Shown here in pieces: positions 17,054 to 27,065 of a DNA stretch of 56,737 bases. The stretch comes from Flavobacteriaceae bacterium. GTDB lineage: Bacteria; Bacteroidota; Bacteroidia; Flavobacteriales; Flavobacteriaceae. A model generated the notes under the pieces. That model saw only the letters and a list, made by a program, of their open reading frames with translations, made no database searches and had not been told where the DNA came from. Positions within the stretch are counted from its first letter, which is position 1. Each line of letters opens with the position of its first letter. The position numbers were made by a program, and so were the translations under genes. Where the stretch lies: NCBI GenBank assembly GCA_013373105.1, contig JABXIJ010000005.1, positions 1-56,737 of the forward strand. Reading direction: 5' to 3'.

Positions 17054-17839
17054 ATGCAACACATATTAGTACCTATTGGATCTACTGAATCAGCAAAAAA
17101 CTCATTACAGTACGCTATAGATTTTGCTCATGAAATAAATGCAAAAATATTTGTTTTTAGAGCATACAGCTATCAATCAAAGGCAGGAACAATGATTAAT
17201 GTTGATGCTATAATTGAAAGAGAAACAAATTTGTACTTAAAAACTATGGTTAATGCTGTAGATAGAAAAAATGTTGATATAAAGCTTATTTCTGCTAAAG
17301 GCTCTACTGTAGAGAGCGTTATTGCTATTGATGAAGAAATTGGTATTGATTTAATTATAGTTGGTGCAAAATCTAACTCTATGAAAGAAGAAGTTTTTTT
17401 AGGTAAAACTGCTGGAAGTATAGCTAAATTAACAGATGTACCTGTATTAACTGTGCCAAATAATTACAGTTTTTCGCCTTTTAAAAATATTTTATTGGCA
17501 TTTAAATCTGGAATTTTAAAAAACAAGAATTCTTTAAAACCATTAGAATCTATTTCGAGTAAGTTTAATATTAAGGTAAACTTACTACAGGTTAAAACAC
17601 CAGGTTATACTGAGGAAGATTTAGTATTAGACGAAAGATTAAAAGCTTTAAAAACCTCGTTAACTATTTCTGAAAACGGCACTACTTTTCAAGGAGTTTT
17701 AGAACATTTTCAACATCATAACCCAGATTTGTTATGTGTGTTTAGAAGAAAGCGAGGGTTCTTTCAAAAATTATGGGAAAAAAATACAGTGCTAAAGCAA
17801 GAGTTTTACGTTAATATTCCTCTATTAATATTAAAGTAA
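17054..17839 (+). CDS. Universal stress protein, two UspA domains
   Basis: The product has 261 residues from ATG 17054 (MQHILVPIGSTESAKNSLQY). The first UspA domain is complete, with the ATP-binding G-2x-G-9x-G-(S/T)-type ending IIVGAKSNSMKEEVFLGKTAGS near 112-133. The second half (about 145-261) is a diverged Usp domain lacking the glycine motif. Tandem UspA proteins are cytosolic nucleotide-binding stress factors; the specific signal is unknown. It converges on the AddB-like gene with a 4-base gap. Confidence 0.9.
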   Translation: MQHILVPIGSTESAKNSLQYAIDFAHEINAKIFVFRAYSYQSKAGTMINVDAIIERETNLYLKTMVNAVDRKNVDIKLISAKGSTVESVIAIDEEIGIDLIIVGAKSNSMKEEVFLGKTAGSIAKLTDVPVLTVPNNYSFSPFKNILLAFKSGILKNKNSLKPLESISSKFNIKVNLLQVKTPGYTEEDLVLDERLKALKTSLTISENGTTFQGVLEHFQHHNPDLLCVFRRKRGFFQKLWEKNTVLKQEFYVNIPLLILK

Positions 17840-17843
17840 TCTT

Positions 17844-20576
17844 TTAGTATTTAGCATTTAAATCTTCTTTAAAAACTTCATTTGGGTTATACAATTCTTG
17901 TATATATCCTTTAATTTCTGCTATAAAATCAACTAACTTTTCTTGTGTAATATTTGTTGTTGGTGGTTTTTCATTAAAAGTTACCGCTAAAAACCCTGCA
18001 TTTAAGTTTTTAAATGAATATACACCTGCTTTTAGAGGCTTAGAAAAGTCGTAATTTTTACTATTGGTATATAAGTATGCATACAACAAAACTTGAATTG
18101 CTTTGTGTAGTTTTTCTTCTTTAAGTTCAATAAAATTATTAATTTTTAAATTAGTAATCTCTACTTTACCTGTTTTATAATCTATAATTCTAAGTTCTCC
18201 ATTCAATTCATCAACTCTGTCTACTTTACCATGAAGCTTTATTGGGAAATCAATTCCATAAACCAAAATTGTAGTACTCAACTCTTCTTCTGTTGCTATT
18301 ATTTTTAATTGATTTTCTGGTTTTTGAACTACTTTAATTTCTTGATCTAAAAAATTTTCGACAAATCTATTAGCTACCTCAAAAATTAAACGGTTTTTTC
18401 CAGTTGAAATATCGCCATTTTTAAATTGTATTGTAAAGTGTTTCTCTATTAGATTTGTGAGCCTTTTTTTCATGCTCTGTAACACATCAACATTTAAAAA
18501 AGTTCCAATTAATGGTTTATACAGCTCGTCTAAAACATCATGTACAACAGTACCTAAAGTATTAGCTGCAATGGTTTCTTCAACCTCATCTAACTCTCTT
18601 ATTGCTAATATTTTTTGCTTATAAAATGTTATTGGATTTCTTAAATAATTGGTTAACGACGAAGGTGATATACCTGCTGTTGCAATCTCTTTTAACCTAT
18701 TTAAAACAATATCATTTTTTTCAATTTGTTTTGGTATTGTTTTTTCTGTAATTACTTCAGGTGAAATAATATGTCTTAAACAGTTGGGTTTTAAAATTTC
18801 TAACTGTTTTACAAACCTACTTTTTTCACTACTTCCTAAACTATCTGCCTCAGTATTGTAGAGTATGGTTATATTTTTAGCTCTTTGTATTAGTCTAAAG
18901 AAATGATAGGCAAAAATGGCATCTTTTTCTCTATAGGTTGGTAAGCCATACTCTACTTTTACATCAAAAGGGATAAAGGAATTTGCTTGAAAATTTGCTG
19001 GTAAAATATTTTCATTTGCAGCAACCAAAATTACATTTTCGAAGTCTAAAACTCTTGTTTCTAACATTCCCATTAGCTGTAACCCTTTTAATGGCTCTCC
19101 TTGAAAAGATAAGGTTTCCTTAGTCAAAAGCTGTTGGTAAAACTGTGATAAGGTTTTTAAATCTTTAAAATACTCAAATGAGTTTTGATATGTTTTAAGT
19201 TGATTAAAAACAGTAAAAAACCTATATAAATATTCGTTATTTAATGAATTTGAATGCTCTTTTAAAAATTGAATTAAATTGATAATTCTATCTAAAAAGT
19301 CTTCAATTGAAATATACTTTTTAAAAATTGAGAGTAATATCGTTTTTAAATTCGATTCAATATCTACTAGATAGTTTTCTAAAAGTATATCGCTAACAAA
19401 TGAAATGTTTTTCTTGGCAATATCTGTTGTAATGACATCAACATTTGTAATTATAGTATAAATGTTTGGATTCTTTAAAAACTGAATAACATCTTTAAAG
19501 TAAAAAACATTTTCTTCCTTTTTATTTAACTTATCTTGAGTTAAAAAAAGCTGAAAAAGTTGTTTAAAAAGTCCTGAAAGTGGAATATCTTTTAGTGGAT
19601 ATCCCATAGTTATATTAACGTCTTCAATATTTCTAGGTAAAGAATTTAAAGTAACAGGTAAAAGCGTCTCATCAGCAAGCACTAAAGCTGCATTTTTATA
19701 ATTTTTATTTTTAGCCAAAATTTCGCCAACATACTTAATTTGTGTAATATTTTTTGAAGCACCTACAATGGCTATATTTTTTGAATTTGAAAAGTTATCT
19801 GCTAAAAATTTAATTTCATTGTGCTCATAATACTTCCACTCTGAATTATATTTTCTTATAAATTTACTTGCTAAATGATTGTTGTTATAAAACGTTTTAT
19901 CAATATCCCAATATATACTTGTGGTTTTCTTTTCTAAAAATTTTTGAAAAATATATTCTTCTGCTTTATTTAAAGCATTAAAACCAATAAAACAAAAAGA
20001 ATTTTGTTTGTTATTTTGCAAAAATTGGTCAACTTTTTTACAAGATTCTCTATACAATAAACCTTGATAGCCTATTTTTTTAGATATTAAATAATCATAC
20101 AATTTATTGTAATACTCATTTAATTTTTCTAAAAATGAATGATGATTTTTAATTAAATCTGTCTCTTTAAAAGTCCCTTTAACAGACCATTTTTTTAATC
20201 TTTCAATATCTCTTATATAGCTAAAAATATCTTTAGTGTTTACTAAATGCTGATCAAGTTCATTAAAATCTTGCAGTACCACAGAAGCCCAAGAAGAAAA
20301 GAGATCAAAACTATCAGGTGCTTTTTCTATGTTAGTATAAACATTGTAAAACTCAAATAGCAATTGAATACTATCTATTTGATGTGCCTCAGAAATCTCT
20401 GCAATAAATTCTTCTATGCTTAAAATTTGCGGCAAAACCCCTATATTAATTTTATTCTTAAGCTCTTTTTTTAAAAATACCTTAGCTCTTTGCGAAGGCA
20501 AAACCATTACTACATTATTAAAAGATTTTGTAGTTTTTAAAATATCGTTAAGAGTATCAGATAAAAAAGTTTGCAT
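17844..20576 (-). CDS. AddB-like PD-(D/E)XK nuclease
   Basis: The 910-residue protein has an N-terminal inactivated helicase-like part (VVMVLPSQRAKVFLKKEL near 22-39) and a C-terminal RecB-type nuclease: the conserved His in GTVVHDVLDELY (about 680) and motif II/III RIIDYKTGKVE (about 795-805). This is the Bacteroidetes counterpart of AddB, which works with AddA to resect double-strand breaks and load RecA. No addA is next to it here. It contains no obvious Fe-S cysteine set like that of classical AddB. Codon use is ordinary. Confidence 0.85.
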   Translation of the reverse strand: MQTFLSDTLNDILKTTKSFNNVVMVLPSQRAKVFLKKELKNKINIGVLPQILSIEEFIAEISEAHQIDSIQLLFEFYNVYTNIEKAPDSFDLFSSWASVVLQDFNELDQHLVNTKDIFSYIRDIERLKKWSVKGTFKETDLIKNHHSFLEKLNEYYNKLYDYLISKKIGYQGLLYRESCKKVDQFLQNNKQNSFCFIGFNALNKAEEYIFQKFLEKKTTSIYWDIDKTFYNNNHLASKFIRKYNSEWKYYEHNEIKFLADNFSNSKNIAIVGASKNITQIKYVGEILAKNKNYKNAALVLADETLLPVTLNSLPRNIEDVNITMGYPLKDIPLSGLFKQLFQLFLTQDKLNKKEENVFYFKDVIQFLKNPNIYTIITNVDVITTDIAKKNISFVSDILLENYLVDIESNLKTILLSIFKKYISIEDFLDRIINLIQFLKEHSNSLNNEYLYRFFTVFNQLKTYQNSFEYFKDLKTLSQFYQQLLTKETLSFQGEPLKGLQLMGMLETRVLDFENVILVAANENILPANFQANSFIPFDVKVEYGLPTYREKDAIFAYHFFRLIQRAKNITILYNTEADSLGSSEKSRFVKQLEILKPNCLRHIISPEVITEKTIPKQIEKNDIVLNRLKEIATAGISPSSLTNYLRNPITFYKQKILAIRELDEVEETIAANTLGTVVHDVLDELYKPLIGTFLNVDVLQSMKKRLTNLIEKHFTIQFKNGDISTGKNRLIFEVANRFVENFLDQEIKVVQKPENQLKIIATEEELSTTILVYGIDFPIKLHGKVDRVDELNGELRIIDYKTGKVEITNLKINNFIELKEEKLHKAIQVLLYAYLYTNSKNYDFSKPLKAGVYSFKNLNAGFLAVTFNEKPPTTNITQEKLVDFIAEIKGYIQELYNPNEVFKEDLNAKY

Positions 20577-20653
20577 AGCAAATAAGAACCAAAATTTGAT
20601 TCCTAAATTACAAAATCTTACATTTATAAATAGAATCTAAACAAGTTATTTTC

Positions 20654-21433
20654 ATGTCAAATTCTCTAGTTGTTGCAGGTATTCAAGCAAATTTATTTTG
20701 GGAAAATCCAAAGAAAAATATTGCCTTTTTTGAAGAGAAAATTCTTGCTTTGGACGATACTGTTGATTTAGTTGTACTTCCTGAGATGTTTACATCTGGT
20801 TTTACTATGAACCCAATGAGTGTAGCTGAAACTATTAATGGCAATACCATTTCTTGGATGAAATCTATCGCCAAAAAGAAAAATGTAGCCATTACTGGAA
20901 GTATAGTAATTGAAGAGGAAAATCAATATTACAACAGACTTTTTTTTGTTAAACCAAATGGTAACTTTTTTACCTACGATAAGAAGCATACATTTACTCT
21001 TGCAGGTGAAAATAAGGCATATAAAGCTGGTGAAAAGAAAATAATCGTTGAATATAAAGGTTGGAAAATTTGCCCTTTAATCTGTTATGATTTACGATTT
21101 CCAGTTTGGGCAAGAAATATAGAAAATTACGATTTACTTATTTACATGGCTAATTGGCCAGTAGCTAGAATAAAGGCTTGGGATACACTATTAAAAGCTA
21201 GAGCCATAGAAAATATGAGCTATACAATTGGCGTAAATAGAATAGGATTAGATGATAATAATTACGAATATTCTGGTAATTCTTTAATTATAGATTATTT
21301 AGGACAAGTTATAGCTAATGCAAAAGATAATAAAGAAGAAATAATTGTTGCAGAATTATTAAAAACGAAACAAGAAAAAGTTCGTAAAAAATTAGGCTTT
21401 TTAAACGATAAAGACACCTTTACCCTGCAATAA
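20654..21433 (+). CDS. Omega-amidase-like C-N hydrolase (YafV/Nit2 type)
   Basis: The 259-residue nitrilase-fold protein has the three catalytic residues: Glu in VLPEMFTSGF (about 43), Lys in YDKKHTFTLAGE (about 110) and Cys in CPLICYDLRFPVWARN (about 140). The phrase PEMFTSGF and CYDLRFP match the YafV branch, which hydrolyses 2-oxoglutaramate or 2-oxosuccinamate and so salvages products of glutamine transamination. The exact substrate is inferred. The tail overlaps the plsC tail by 14 bases on opposite strands. Confidence 0.9.
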   Translation: MSNSLVVAGIQANLFWENPKKNIAFFEEKILALDDTVDLVVLPEMFTSGFTMNPMSVAETINGNTISWMKSIAKKKNVAITGSIVIEEENQYYNRLFFVKPNGNFFTYDKKHTFTLAGENKAYKAGEKKIIVEYKGWKICPLICYDLRFPVWARNIENYDLLIYMANWPVARIKAWDTLLKARAIENMSYTIGVNRIGLDDNNYEYSGNSLIIDYLGQVIANAKDNKEEIIVAELLKTKQEKVRKKLGFLNDKDTFTLQ

Positions 21434-22154
21434 CTTTACTCTTAATTTTTTCTTCAGTTATTCTTAAAACTTCTATTATTTGATTCCCTTCTAAAGGAAT
21501 AGGTTCATGAGTTTCAAAAGTTATCGGAAAGAAAACGCCCAATGGATAAGCTCCATATCTAAATAATTTCCAAGAATTATTTATAGTAATAGGCACAACT
21601 ATTGCTGTAGGATTATGCATAAAAATTGTCTTTAAACCACCATATGCAAATTTTTTGGGTTCGCCTTTTCTACTTCTAGTACCTTCTGGAAAAATTACGG
21701 CAGACCATTTATTTTCGTTAATCCTTTTTGAATATTTTTCTAATTCTTTTATAGATTGACTTCTATCTTTTCTGTCTATTAAAGCAGCACCACCATATTT
21801 TAAGTTAAAAGAAATACTAGGTATACCTTTGCCCAACTCTTTCTTAGAAACAAACTTAGGAACATGTTTTCTAAAAAACCATATTAATGGAGGAATATCA
21901 TACATTCCTTGATGATTAGAAACAAAAATAATGGTCTTATTTTTTGGAATGTTATACTTATTTTTTAAAGAAACTGTTACCCCTAAAAACAATAAAGCTT
22001 TGGTTAAAAACCAGCACATTATATCTACAACTTTTTGATGCCCATTTTGCCCAAAAAGCTTTAAACCTAACCATTGTAATGGATGAAAAATTAAGATTAA
22101 AATAAAAAACACCAATCCAAAGATTGGTGATAAAATATGACTTATAACTTTCAT
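21420..22154 (-). CDS. plsC: 1-acyl-sn-glycerol-3-phosphate acyltransferase
   Basis: The 244-residue membrane-bound acyltransferase makes phosphatidic acid from lysophosphatidic acid. It has an N-terminal hydrophobic segment (ILSPIFGLVFFILILIF), the catalytic HX4D block as NHQGMYD (about 80-86), and block III FPEGTRSRKG (about 155-164). The start overlaps the previous stop as TAATG, indicating translational coupling with the membrane protein upstream. Confidence 0.92.
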   Translation of the reverse strand: MKVISHILSPIFGLVFFILILIFHPLQWLGLKLFGQNGHQKVVDIMCWFLTKALLFLGVTVSLKNKYNIPKNKTIIFVSNHQGMYDIPPLIWFFRKHVPKFVSKKELGKGIPSISFNLKYGGAALIDRKDRSQSIKELEKYSKRINENKWSAVIFPEGTRSRKGEPKKFAYGGLKTIFMHNPTAIVVPITINNSWKLFRYGAYPLGVFFPITFETHEPIPLEGNQIIEVLRITEEKIKSKVIAG

Positions 22155-22579
22155 TAACTAAACCAGTTTGTCCAAGGTATTCTCGAAAGAATAAAAAATA
22201 ATCCTAAACCATAAAAAATGGTTAACGTTTTAAATTTAGCAGCACTTGTAGTTTTCTTTTTATGCTTACTCCAACCTATTGTTATTAATACTATAGCTAA
22301 AATCATCATTATTGGATGCTCTAAAGCTAAAAGTCGTAAAGATTTTGTTTTCATAACCTCAGATGTATTTGAAGTTAACTGAGTAAAATAAGGAGACATA
22401 AAATACCAAACCAAGCCAATTAATAATTGAATATGTGATACTATTAATGCAAACAGGCCTATTCTTAAATCTTTTGCTCCAAAATCTTTCTTTTTAACAA
22501 AACCTATTAGTGAGTTTACAACAGCAACTACTAAAATAACTAAGACTATATATGCCCAATACGAATGAATTTCTTTCAT
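22154..22579 (-). CDS. Four-helix membrane protein, cytochrome b-like
   Basis: The 141-residue protein has four transmembrane helices. Histidines lie in membrane positions (ALIVSHIQLLIGLVWYF and RLLALEHPIMMILAIVL), a pattern seen in small cytochrome-b-like proteins annotated as such in Flavobacteria. Heme binding is not shown; I infer only an inner-membrane location. It is coupled to plsC downstream by a TAATG overlap. Confidence 0.7.
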   Translation of the reverse strand: MKEIHSYWAYIVLVILVVAVVNSLIGFVKKKDFGAKDLRIGLFALIVSHIQLLIGLVWYFMSPYFTQLTSNTSEVMKTKSLRLLALEHPIMMILAIVLITIGWSKHKKKTTSAAKFKTLTIFYGLGLFFILSRIPWTNWFS

Positions 22580-22621
22580 AATAAATAAATTAATTAAACA
22601 AATTTACAATTTAAACCATAA

Positions 22622-22649
22622 AAAAACCACCTTATATAAGGTGGTTTTT
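22622..22649 (-). terminator. Terminator of the TonB receptor gene
   Basis: AAAACCACCTT (22623-22633), loop ATAT and AAGGTGGTTTT (22638-22648) form a perfect 11-bp stem flanked by A on one side and T on the other. It lies 23 bases past the receptor stop and could work in both directions. Confidence 0.85.
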
Positions 22650-22671
22650 ACTATATAATGCATTTAATTTG

Positions 22672-25281
22672 TTAGAAATTATATCTTACACTTGCATTCC
22701 AAGTTCTTCCTAAACCAAAGAAACCTCTGTTAGAAACATCAATTCCTCTATAAGTAGTAGAACCAGCAGTTGCAAAATTTGCTGAAGATAATTCAGAAAT
22801 ATATCTTCTATCTAATACGTTGTTAACGTTAGCTCTAAAATCTAATGATTTAGATTTATCTGAAGTTAAGTTTAACCTATAAGATACACCTGCATCTAAA
22901 ATTCCGAACTCAGGTAATTCTAAATTTTCTTTTCTAGCAGAAACGTTTGCAAATAATTTATCATAAAATCTAAAGTCTGCATCGAAGCTTAAACTTTCCA
23001 TAATTCTGTAATCTACTCCTAAACCAGCAGTAAATTGAGCAGCATCTCCAACTCTACCTCCATCAACATCTACAATAGTAGGTGCTTGAATTGGATTTCT
23101 GTCTTCGTCTAAAACATCTTGAACTAATTCACCTACGTATCTCCAATCTCCAATAGAAGTAAATCCTTTTAATTTAAAATTATCTGTTATGTTGTATATG
23201 AAATCAAATTCTATACCCGTGTGATGTTGCGCTTGACCAAATGTTCTAGTAATTGTAACAACACCAGTATTTTGATCTACATCTGTAGCACCATCAACTC
23301 TATCTTTCCAAGTTGTGCTATAAAGGTTTACATTAGCACTAAACTTATCACCTCTATAGTTATATCCTAACTCAATACCTGTAATTTTTTCATTTTGAGA
23401 TAATGGGTTAATTGAGTTGTCATAATTATTGAAAATATTATCGTGATAAGGTTGACGAGAATAAAAACCTGTGTTAAAGTAAACATTACTAGATTCAGAA
23501 ACTTGTAATCCAATACCCGCTTTTACGTTATAACCAAAGTTACTTATTTTTTCTGAATCTTCTAAAGTATCTGGGTAGTCATATCTATCAAACCTTTGGT
23601 GCCATTGGTTAGAAACTGAACCTTGGAAGAAAGCAGAAACATTATCACTTGCATACTCTAATTGAGTAAATAAACCTCCGTAAGAAATTCTCTCACTATT
23701 ATCATAATCTATTCTTTGTGCTTCATCCATAGTATTGAATGTTGCAGCCCAAGGGTTTGCTTTACCACTTTCTGTTGCTGTAACATCTACTGTTGCTCCA
23801 GTTCTATTATCATCATCATCTTTTAATCTTCTGTCTTCTGTCCAAGAAGTTAATCCATGGAAGTTCTCAACTTGTCTAAAATGTGTTCCATAATACGTTC
23901 TTAAATCAGCACCAATATTCCAAGTAATATTATCTGTTAATTTAGTTTCTAAGTTAGATACAGCACCATACCAGCTGTGTAAGTTCATAGAGGCTCTTGT
24001 AATGTAAGCATCGTTTCCAAAGTTTCCATTACCACCAGTAGCTGCATTGTTTGCGTAAATTGCATCATAGTCGATTAAACCTTCAGCAGTTCTAACTCTT
24101 CTACCTCTGTTACCAGTACCACCACCTCTACCAAAAGAAGCATATAATACAGTAGATAAACTAGTAGCATCAGAAATAGTATAATCCCAGTTTAAGTTTA
24201 TAACTGGTTTATGATAAAAGTTTCTTCTTTCTGTTAAATATTCCCCTTGGTAAAAACCAAAGTTATTGTTGTATTTATAGCCATACTGTAAATAGTCTGA
24301 AATACTTTTTGTAAAGTTTTGATCATGCCATTGTGGAGCACCTGTAATCAAAAAGTTAAAATTGTGTTTTTCATTAGGTTTGTAACCAAAAGAAATAAAG
24401 TAAGTTTGACCTTGACCTCTTGTACCATTGTTATAACCAAGACCTTGCCAGTGAGATAACATTACACTTGTACCCCATCCATTTTCATTAACTCCAGTGT
24501 TATAAGATAATGTAGTTTTTAAATAACTATCGTTTGCAGTACCCGCGTAAAAGTAGCCTCCTTTAGTTTTATCTGTAGTTTTAGTAACAAAGTTCATTGT
24601 ACCACCCACAGAAGAAATTGCTAACTTAGAAGCACCTAAACCTCTCTGAATTTGCACTGCACTTGCAATATCATTTACTCCAGACCAGTTAGACCAGTAC
24701 ATTTTACCATCTTCCATACCATTAATTGGCTGACCATTTAGTAAGAAAGCTGTGTTAGTTTGATCGAAACCACGAACAGAAATTCTAGAATCTCCAAAAC
24801 CTCCTGCTTGTCCAGCAACATAAATAGAAGGAGTGTTTACCAATGTCATAGTAACATCTTGTGTACCTACTTTCTTCTGAATCTCAGCAGCTCTAATTGT
24901 AGATACTGCAACAGGCGTCTTTCTACCACCAGATAAATCGACTACTCCTTTACCAATAACAACTACCTCTTCTAAAGAATTTTCATCTTCTAGTAATTTA
25001 ATAGTTCCTAAGTTAGTTTTAGAACTGTTGTAAGAAATTTCTTTAGTTCTATATCCTAAATAAGAAATTACAAGAACACCAGAATTCTTCGAAGTTGTAA
25101 TAGAAAAGTTACCATCAAAATCAGTTTCTGTACCATTTTTAGTACCTTTTTCTAAAATACTTGCACCAGGTAAAGGTTGATTGGTTTGGTCAACAACAAC
25201 ACCTGTAATTTTAGTTTGTCCTAATATTGTAGCAGTCATAAAAAATAATGCTACTAATAATAAGTTTTTAAATTTTTTCAT
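22672..25281 (-). CDS. TonB-dependent receptor with carboxypeptidase-regulatory domain
   Basis: The 869-residue outer-membrane protein has a signal peptide (MKKFKNLLLVALFFMTATILG), a CarboxypepD-regulatory-like domain (about 23-108; ITGVVVDQTNQPLPGASILE), a plug (about 125-235; ISVRGFDQTNTAFLLNGQPIN) and a 22-strand-type barrel ending in the aromatic C-terminal strand (NASVRYNF). It imports a large ligand using TonB energy. No SusD partner is adjacent and the ligand is not predictable; the layout fits siderophore or generic Cir/FecA-like receptors of Flavobacteria. It is a single-gene transcript bounded by a terminator. Confidence 0.92.
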   Translation of the reverse strand: MKKFKNLLLVALFFMTATILGQTKITGVVVDQTNQPLPGASILEKGTKNGTETDFDGNFSITTSKNSGVLVISYLGYRTKEISYNSSKTNLGTIKLLEDENSLEEVVVIGKGVVDLSGGRKTPVAVSTIRAAEIQKKVGTQDVTMTLVNTPSIYVAGQAGGFGDSRISVRGFDQTNTAFLLNGQPINGMEDGKMYWSNWSGVNDIASAVQIQRGLGASKLAISSVGGTMNFVTKTTDKTKGGYFYAGTANDSYLKTTLSYNTGVNENGWGTSVMLSHWQGLGYNNGTRGQGQTYFISFGYKPNEKHNFNFLITGAPQWHDQNFTKSISDYLQYGYKYNNNFGFYQGEYLTERRNFYHKPVINLNWDYTISDATSLSTVLYASFGRGGGTGNRGRRVRTAEGLIDYDAIYANNAATGGNGNFGNDAYITRASMNLHSWYGAVSNLETKLTDNITWNIGADLRTYYGTHFRQVENFHGLTSWTEDRRLKDDDDNRTGATVDVTATESGKANPWAATFNTMDEAQRIDYDNSERISYGGLFTQLEYASDNVSAFFQGSVSNQWHQRFDRYDYPDTLEDSEKISNFGYNVKAGIGLQVSESSNVYFNTGFYSRQPYHDNIFNNYDNSINPLSQNEKITGIELGYNYRGDKFSANVNLYSTTWKDRVDGATDVDQNTGVVTITRTFGQAQHHTGIEFDFIYNITDNFKLKGFTSIGDWRYVGELVQDVLDEDRNPIQAPTIVDVDGGRVGDAAQFTAGLGVDYRIMESLSFDADFRFYDKLFANVSARKENLELPEFGILDAGVSYRLNLTSDKSKSLDFRANVNNVLDRRYISELSSANFATAGSTTYRGIDVSNRGFFGLGRTWNASVRYNF

Positions 25282-25345
25282 TGTTTAATGTTTAAATTAA
25301 TGCATCGCAAAATTCTATTATTTGCACGGTTAGTTTGTTAATTTA

Positions 25346-25362
25346 ATGTTAAGTTTTAACAT
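25346..25362. promoter_or_regulatory. Palindrome upstream of the TonB receptor
   Basis: ATGTTAA GTT TTAACAT is a perfect 7-bp inverted repeat lying 65 bases before the receptor ATG. The surrounding 214-base gap (25282-25495) between pgi and the receptor is AT-rich, has no gene, and shows no strict TAnnTTTG box. It is an operator candidate only. Confidence 0.3.
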
Positions 25363-25495
25363 GAAATTATGATTCTTAAAATTAGGATAATTATTATACA
25401 TAATTGATTTACAGCAGAATAAATATACACATACTTATTAACAATTATTAAAGTTGATGTTAAATAAATTAACAGTGTATAATTTAATTATATTT

Positions 25496-27064
25496 TTATT
25501 GTTTACTCAGTAGTTTTTTTGCTAATTCCTTACCAAGTTCTACACCAAATTGATCGTAACTATAGATATTCCATAAAATTCCTTGTGTAAAAATTTTATG
25601 TTCGTAAAGCGCTATCAATTTACCTAGAGAATATGGTGTTAGTTTATCGAAAAGAATTGCATTACTTGGTCTGTTTCCCTCAAAAACTTTATAAGGTAAT
25701 AATTGATTTATTTTAGCTTCATCGCCAGAAAACTTTAATTCTAAATGTACTTCTTCTTTTGTTTTACCAAAAGCTAACGCATCCATTTGAGCATAGTAAT
25801 TTGCCATAAGTTTTTTATGATGATCTCCAATATCGTAAAGTGGTTCTTTAAACCCAATAAAATCAGCTGGAATTAATTTGGTTCCTTGATGAACAAGTTG
25901 CATAAATGCATGTTGCATATTTGTACCTGTACTACCCCATACAATAGTACCTGTTTCATAATCTATTTTATTGCCATTTCTATCTACACCTTTACCATTA
26001 CTTTCCATAATAGCTTGTTGTAAATAATCTGGAAGTTTAGATAAATATTGGGTATAAGGCAAAACAGCTTCAGTTTCAGCTTTATAAAAATTATTATACC
26101 AAACGCTTATTAATGCTAAAACTACGGGTATATTCTTAGCAAAAGATTCGTTTCTGAAGTGAATATCCATTTCTTCTGCACCATCTAAAAGCTTTCTGTA
26201 ATTATCGAAACCTACAGATAAACTTATAGACAAACCTACAGCAGACCAAAGAGAGAAACGCCCTCCAACCCAATTCCACATTGGAAAAACATTACTTTTA
26301 TCAATTCCAAAATTATCTACTGCTTCTAAATTAGTTGATACAGCTACAAAGTGCTTTGGAATATCGAATATAGTAGCCGACTTTAAGAACCAGTTTTTAA
26401 TGGTTTCTGCATTTGTTATGGTTTCTTGCGTAGTAAACGTTTTAGACACTATAACAAAAAGCGTTGTTTCTGGGTTTAAATTTTTAATAATTTCTGAAAC
26501 ATGATCTCCATCTACATTAGAAACAAAATGAGTGTTTAAATGATTTTTGTAAAATTTCAAAGACTGTACAACCATATCTGGGCCAAGATCTGAACCTCCA
26601 ATTCCAATATTTACAATATCTGTAATAGATTTACCTGTAAAACCTTTCCATTTTCCTGAAATTACTTTATTACTAAAGCTTCTTATTTTTCTTAAAGTTG
26701 TCTGAATTTTTGGTTTTATGTCTTTACCATCTACCAAAATAGGTTCTTCTGAAGTACTTCTTAAAGCAGTATGCAATACAGCTCTGCCTTCTGTAGCGTT
26801 GATTATATCTCCTGTAAATTGTGCTTCAATTGCATCTTGTAAACCAACTTCTTTAGCCAATTCTACCAATAAATTAATGGTTTCTTTAGTGATTCTATTT
26901 TTAGAAAAATCTACAAAAAGATCATTAAATTGAATGCTAAAACCTTCTTTTCTGTTCTCATCATCACATAAATCTTTAATCTTTATGTGCTTATTTTCTT
27001 TATAATGATTTTTTAACTTTTTCCAAGAAGTTGTTTTAGTTGGATTGATGTTTGGTAAAGCCAT
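25496..27064 (-). CDS. pgi: Glucose-6-phosphate isomerase
   Basis: This cytosolic enzyme interconverts glucose-6-phosphate and fructose-6-phosphate. The 522-residue protein has the PGI signature segments IGIGGSDLGPDMV (about 150-162), VGGRFSLWSAVGLSI (about 266-280, including the PGI_1-like pattern) and HQGTKLIPADFIGF (about 390-405). Catalytic Glu and His lie in the ESNGKG and HAFMQLVHQ regions. It sits 1 base downstream of the M23 peptidase gene stop, so the two are probably cotranscribed. Confidence 0.96.
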   Translation of the reverse strand: MALPNINPTKTTSWKKLKNHYKENKHIKIKDLCDDENRKEGFSIQFNDLFVDFSKNRITKETINLLVELAKEVGLQDAIEAQFTGDIINATEGRAVLHTALRSTSEEPILVDGKDIKPKIQTTLRKIRSFSNKVISGKWKGFTGKSITDIVNIGIGGSDLGPDMVVQSLKFYKNHLNTHFVSNVDGDHVSEIIKNLNPETTLFVIVSKTFTTQETITNAETIKNWFLKSATIFDIPKHFVAVSTNLEAVDNFGIDKSNVFPMWNWVGGRFSLWSAVGLSISLSVGFDNYRKLLDGAEEMDIHFRNESFAKNIPVVLALISVWYNNFYKAETEAVLPYTQYLSKLPDYLQQAIMESNGKGVDRNGNKIDYETGTIVWGSTGTNMQHAFMQLVHQGTKLIPADFIGFKEPLYDIGDHHKKLMANYYAQMDALAFGKTKEEVHLELKFSGDEAKINQLLPYKVFEGNRPSNAILFDKLTPYSLGKLIALYEHKIFTQGILWNIYSYDQFGVELGKELAKKLLSKQ

Positions 27065-27065
27065 T

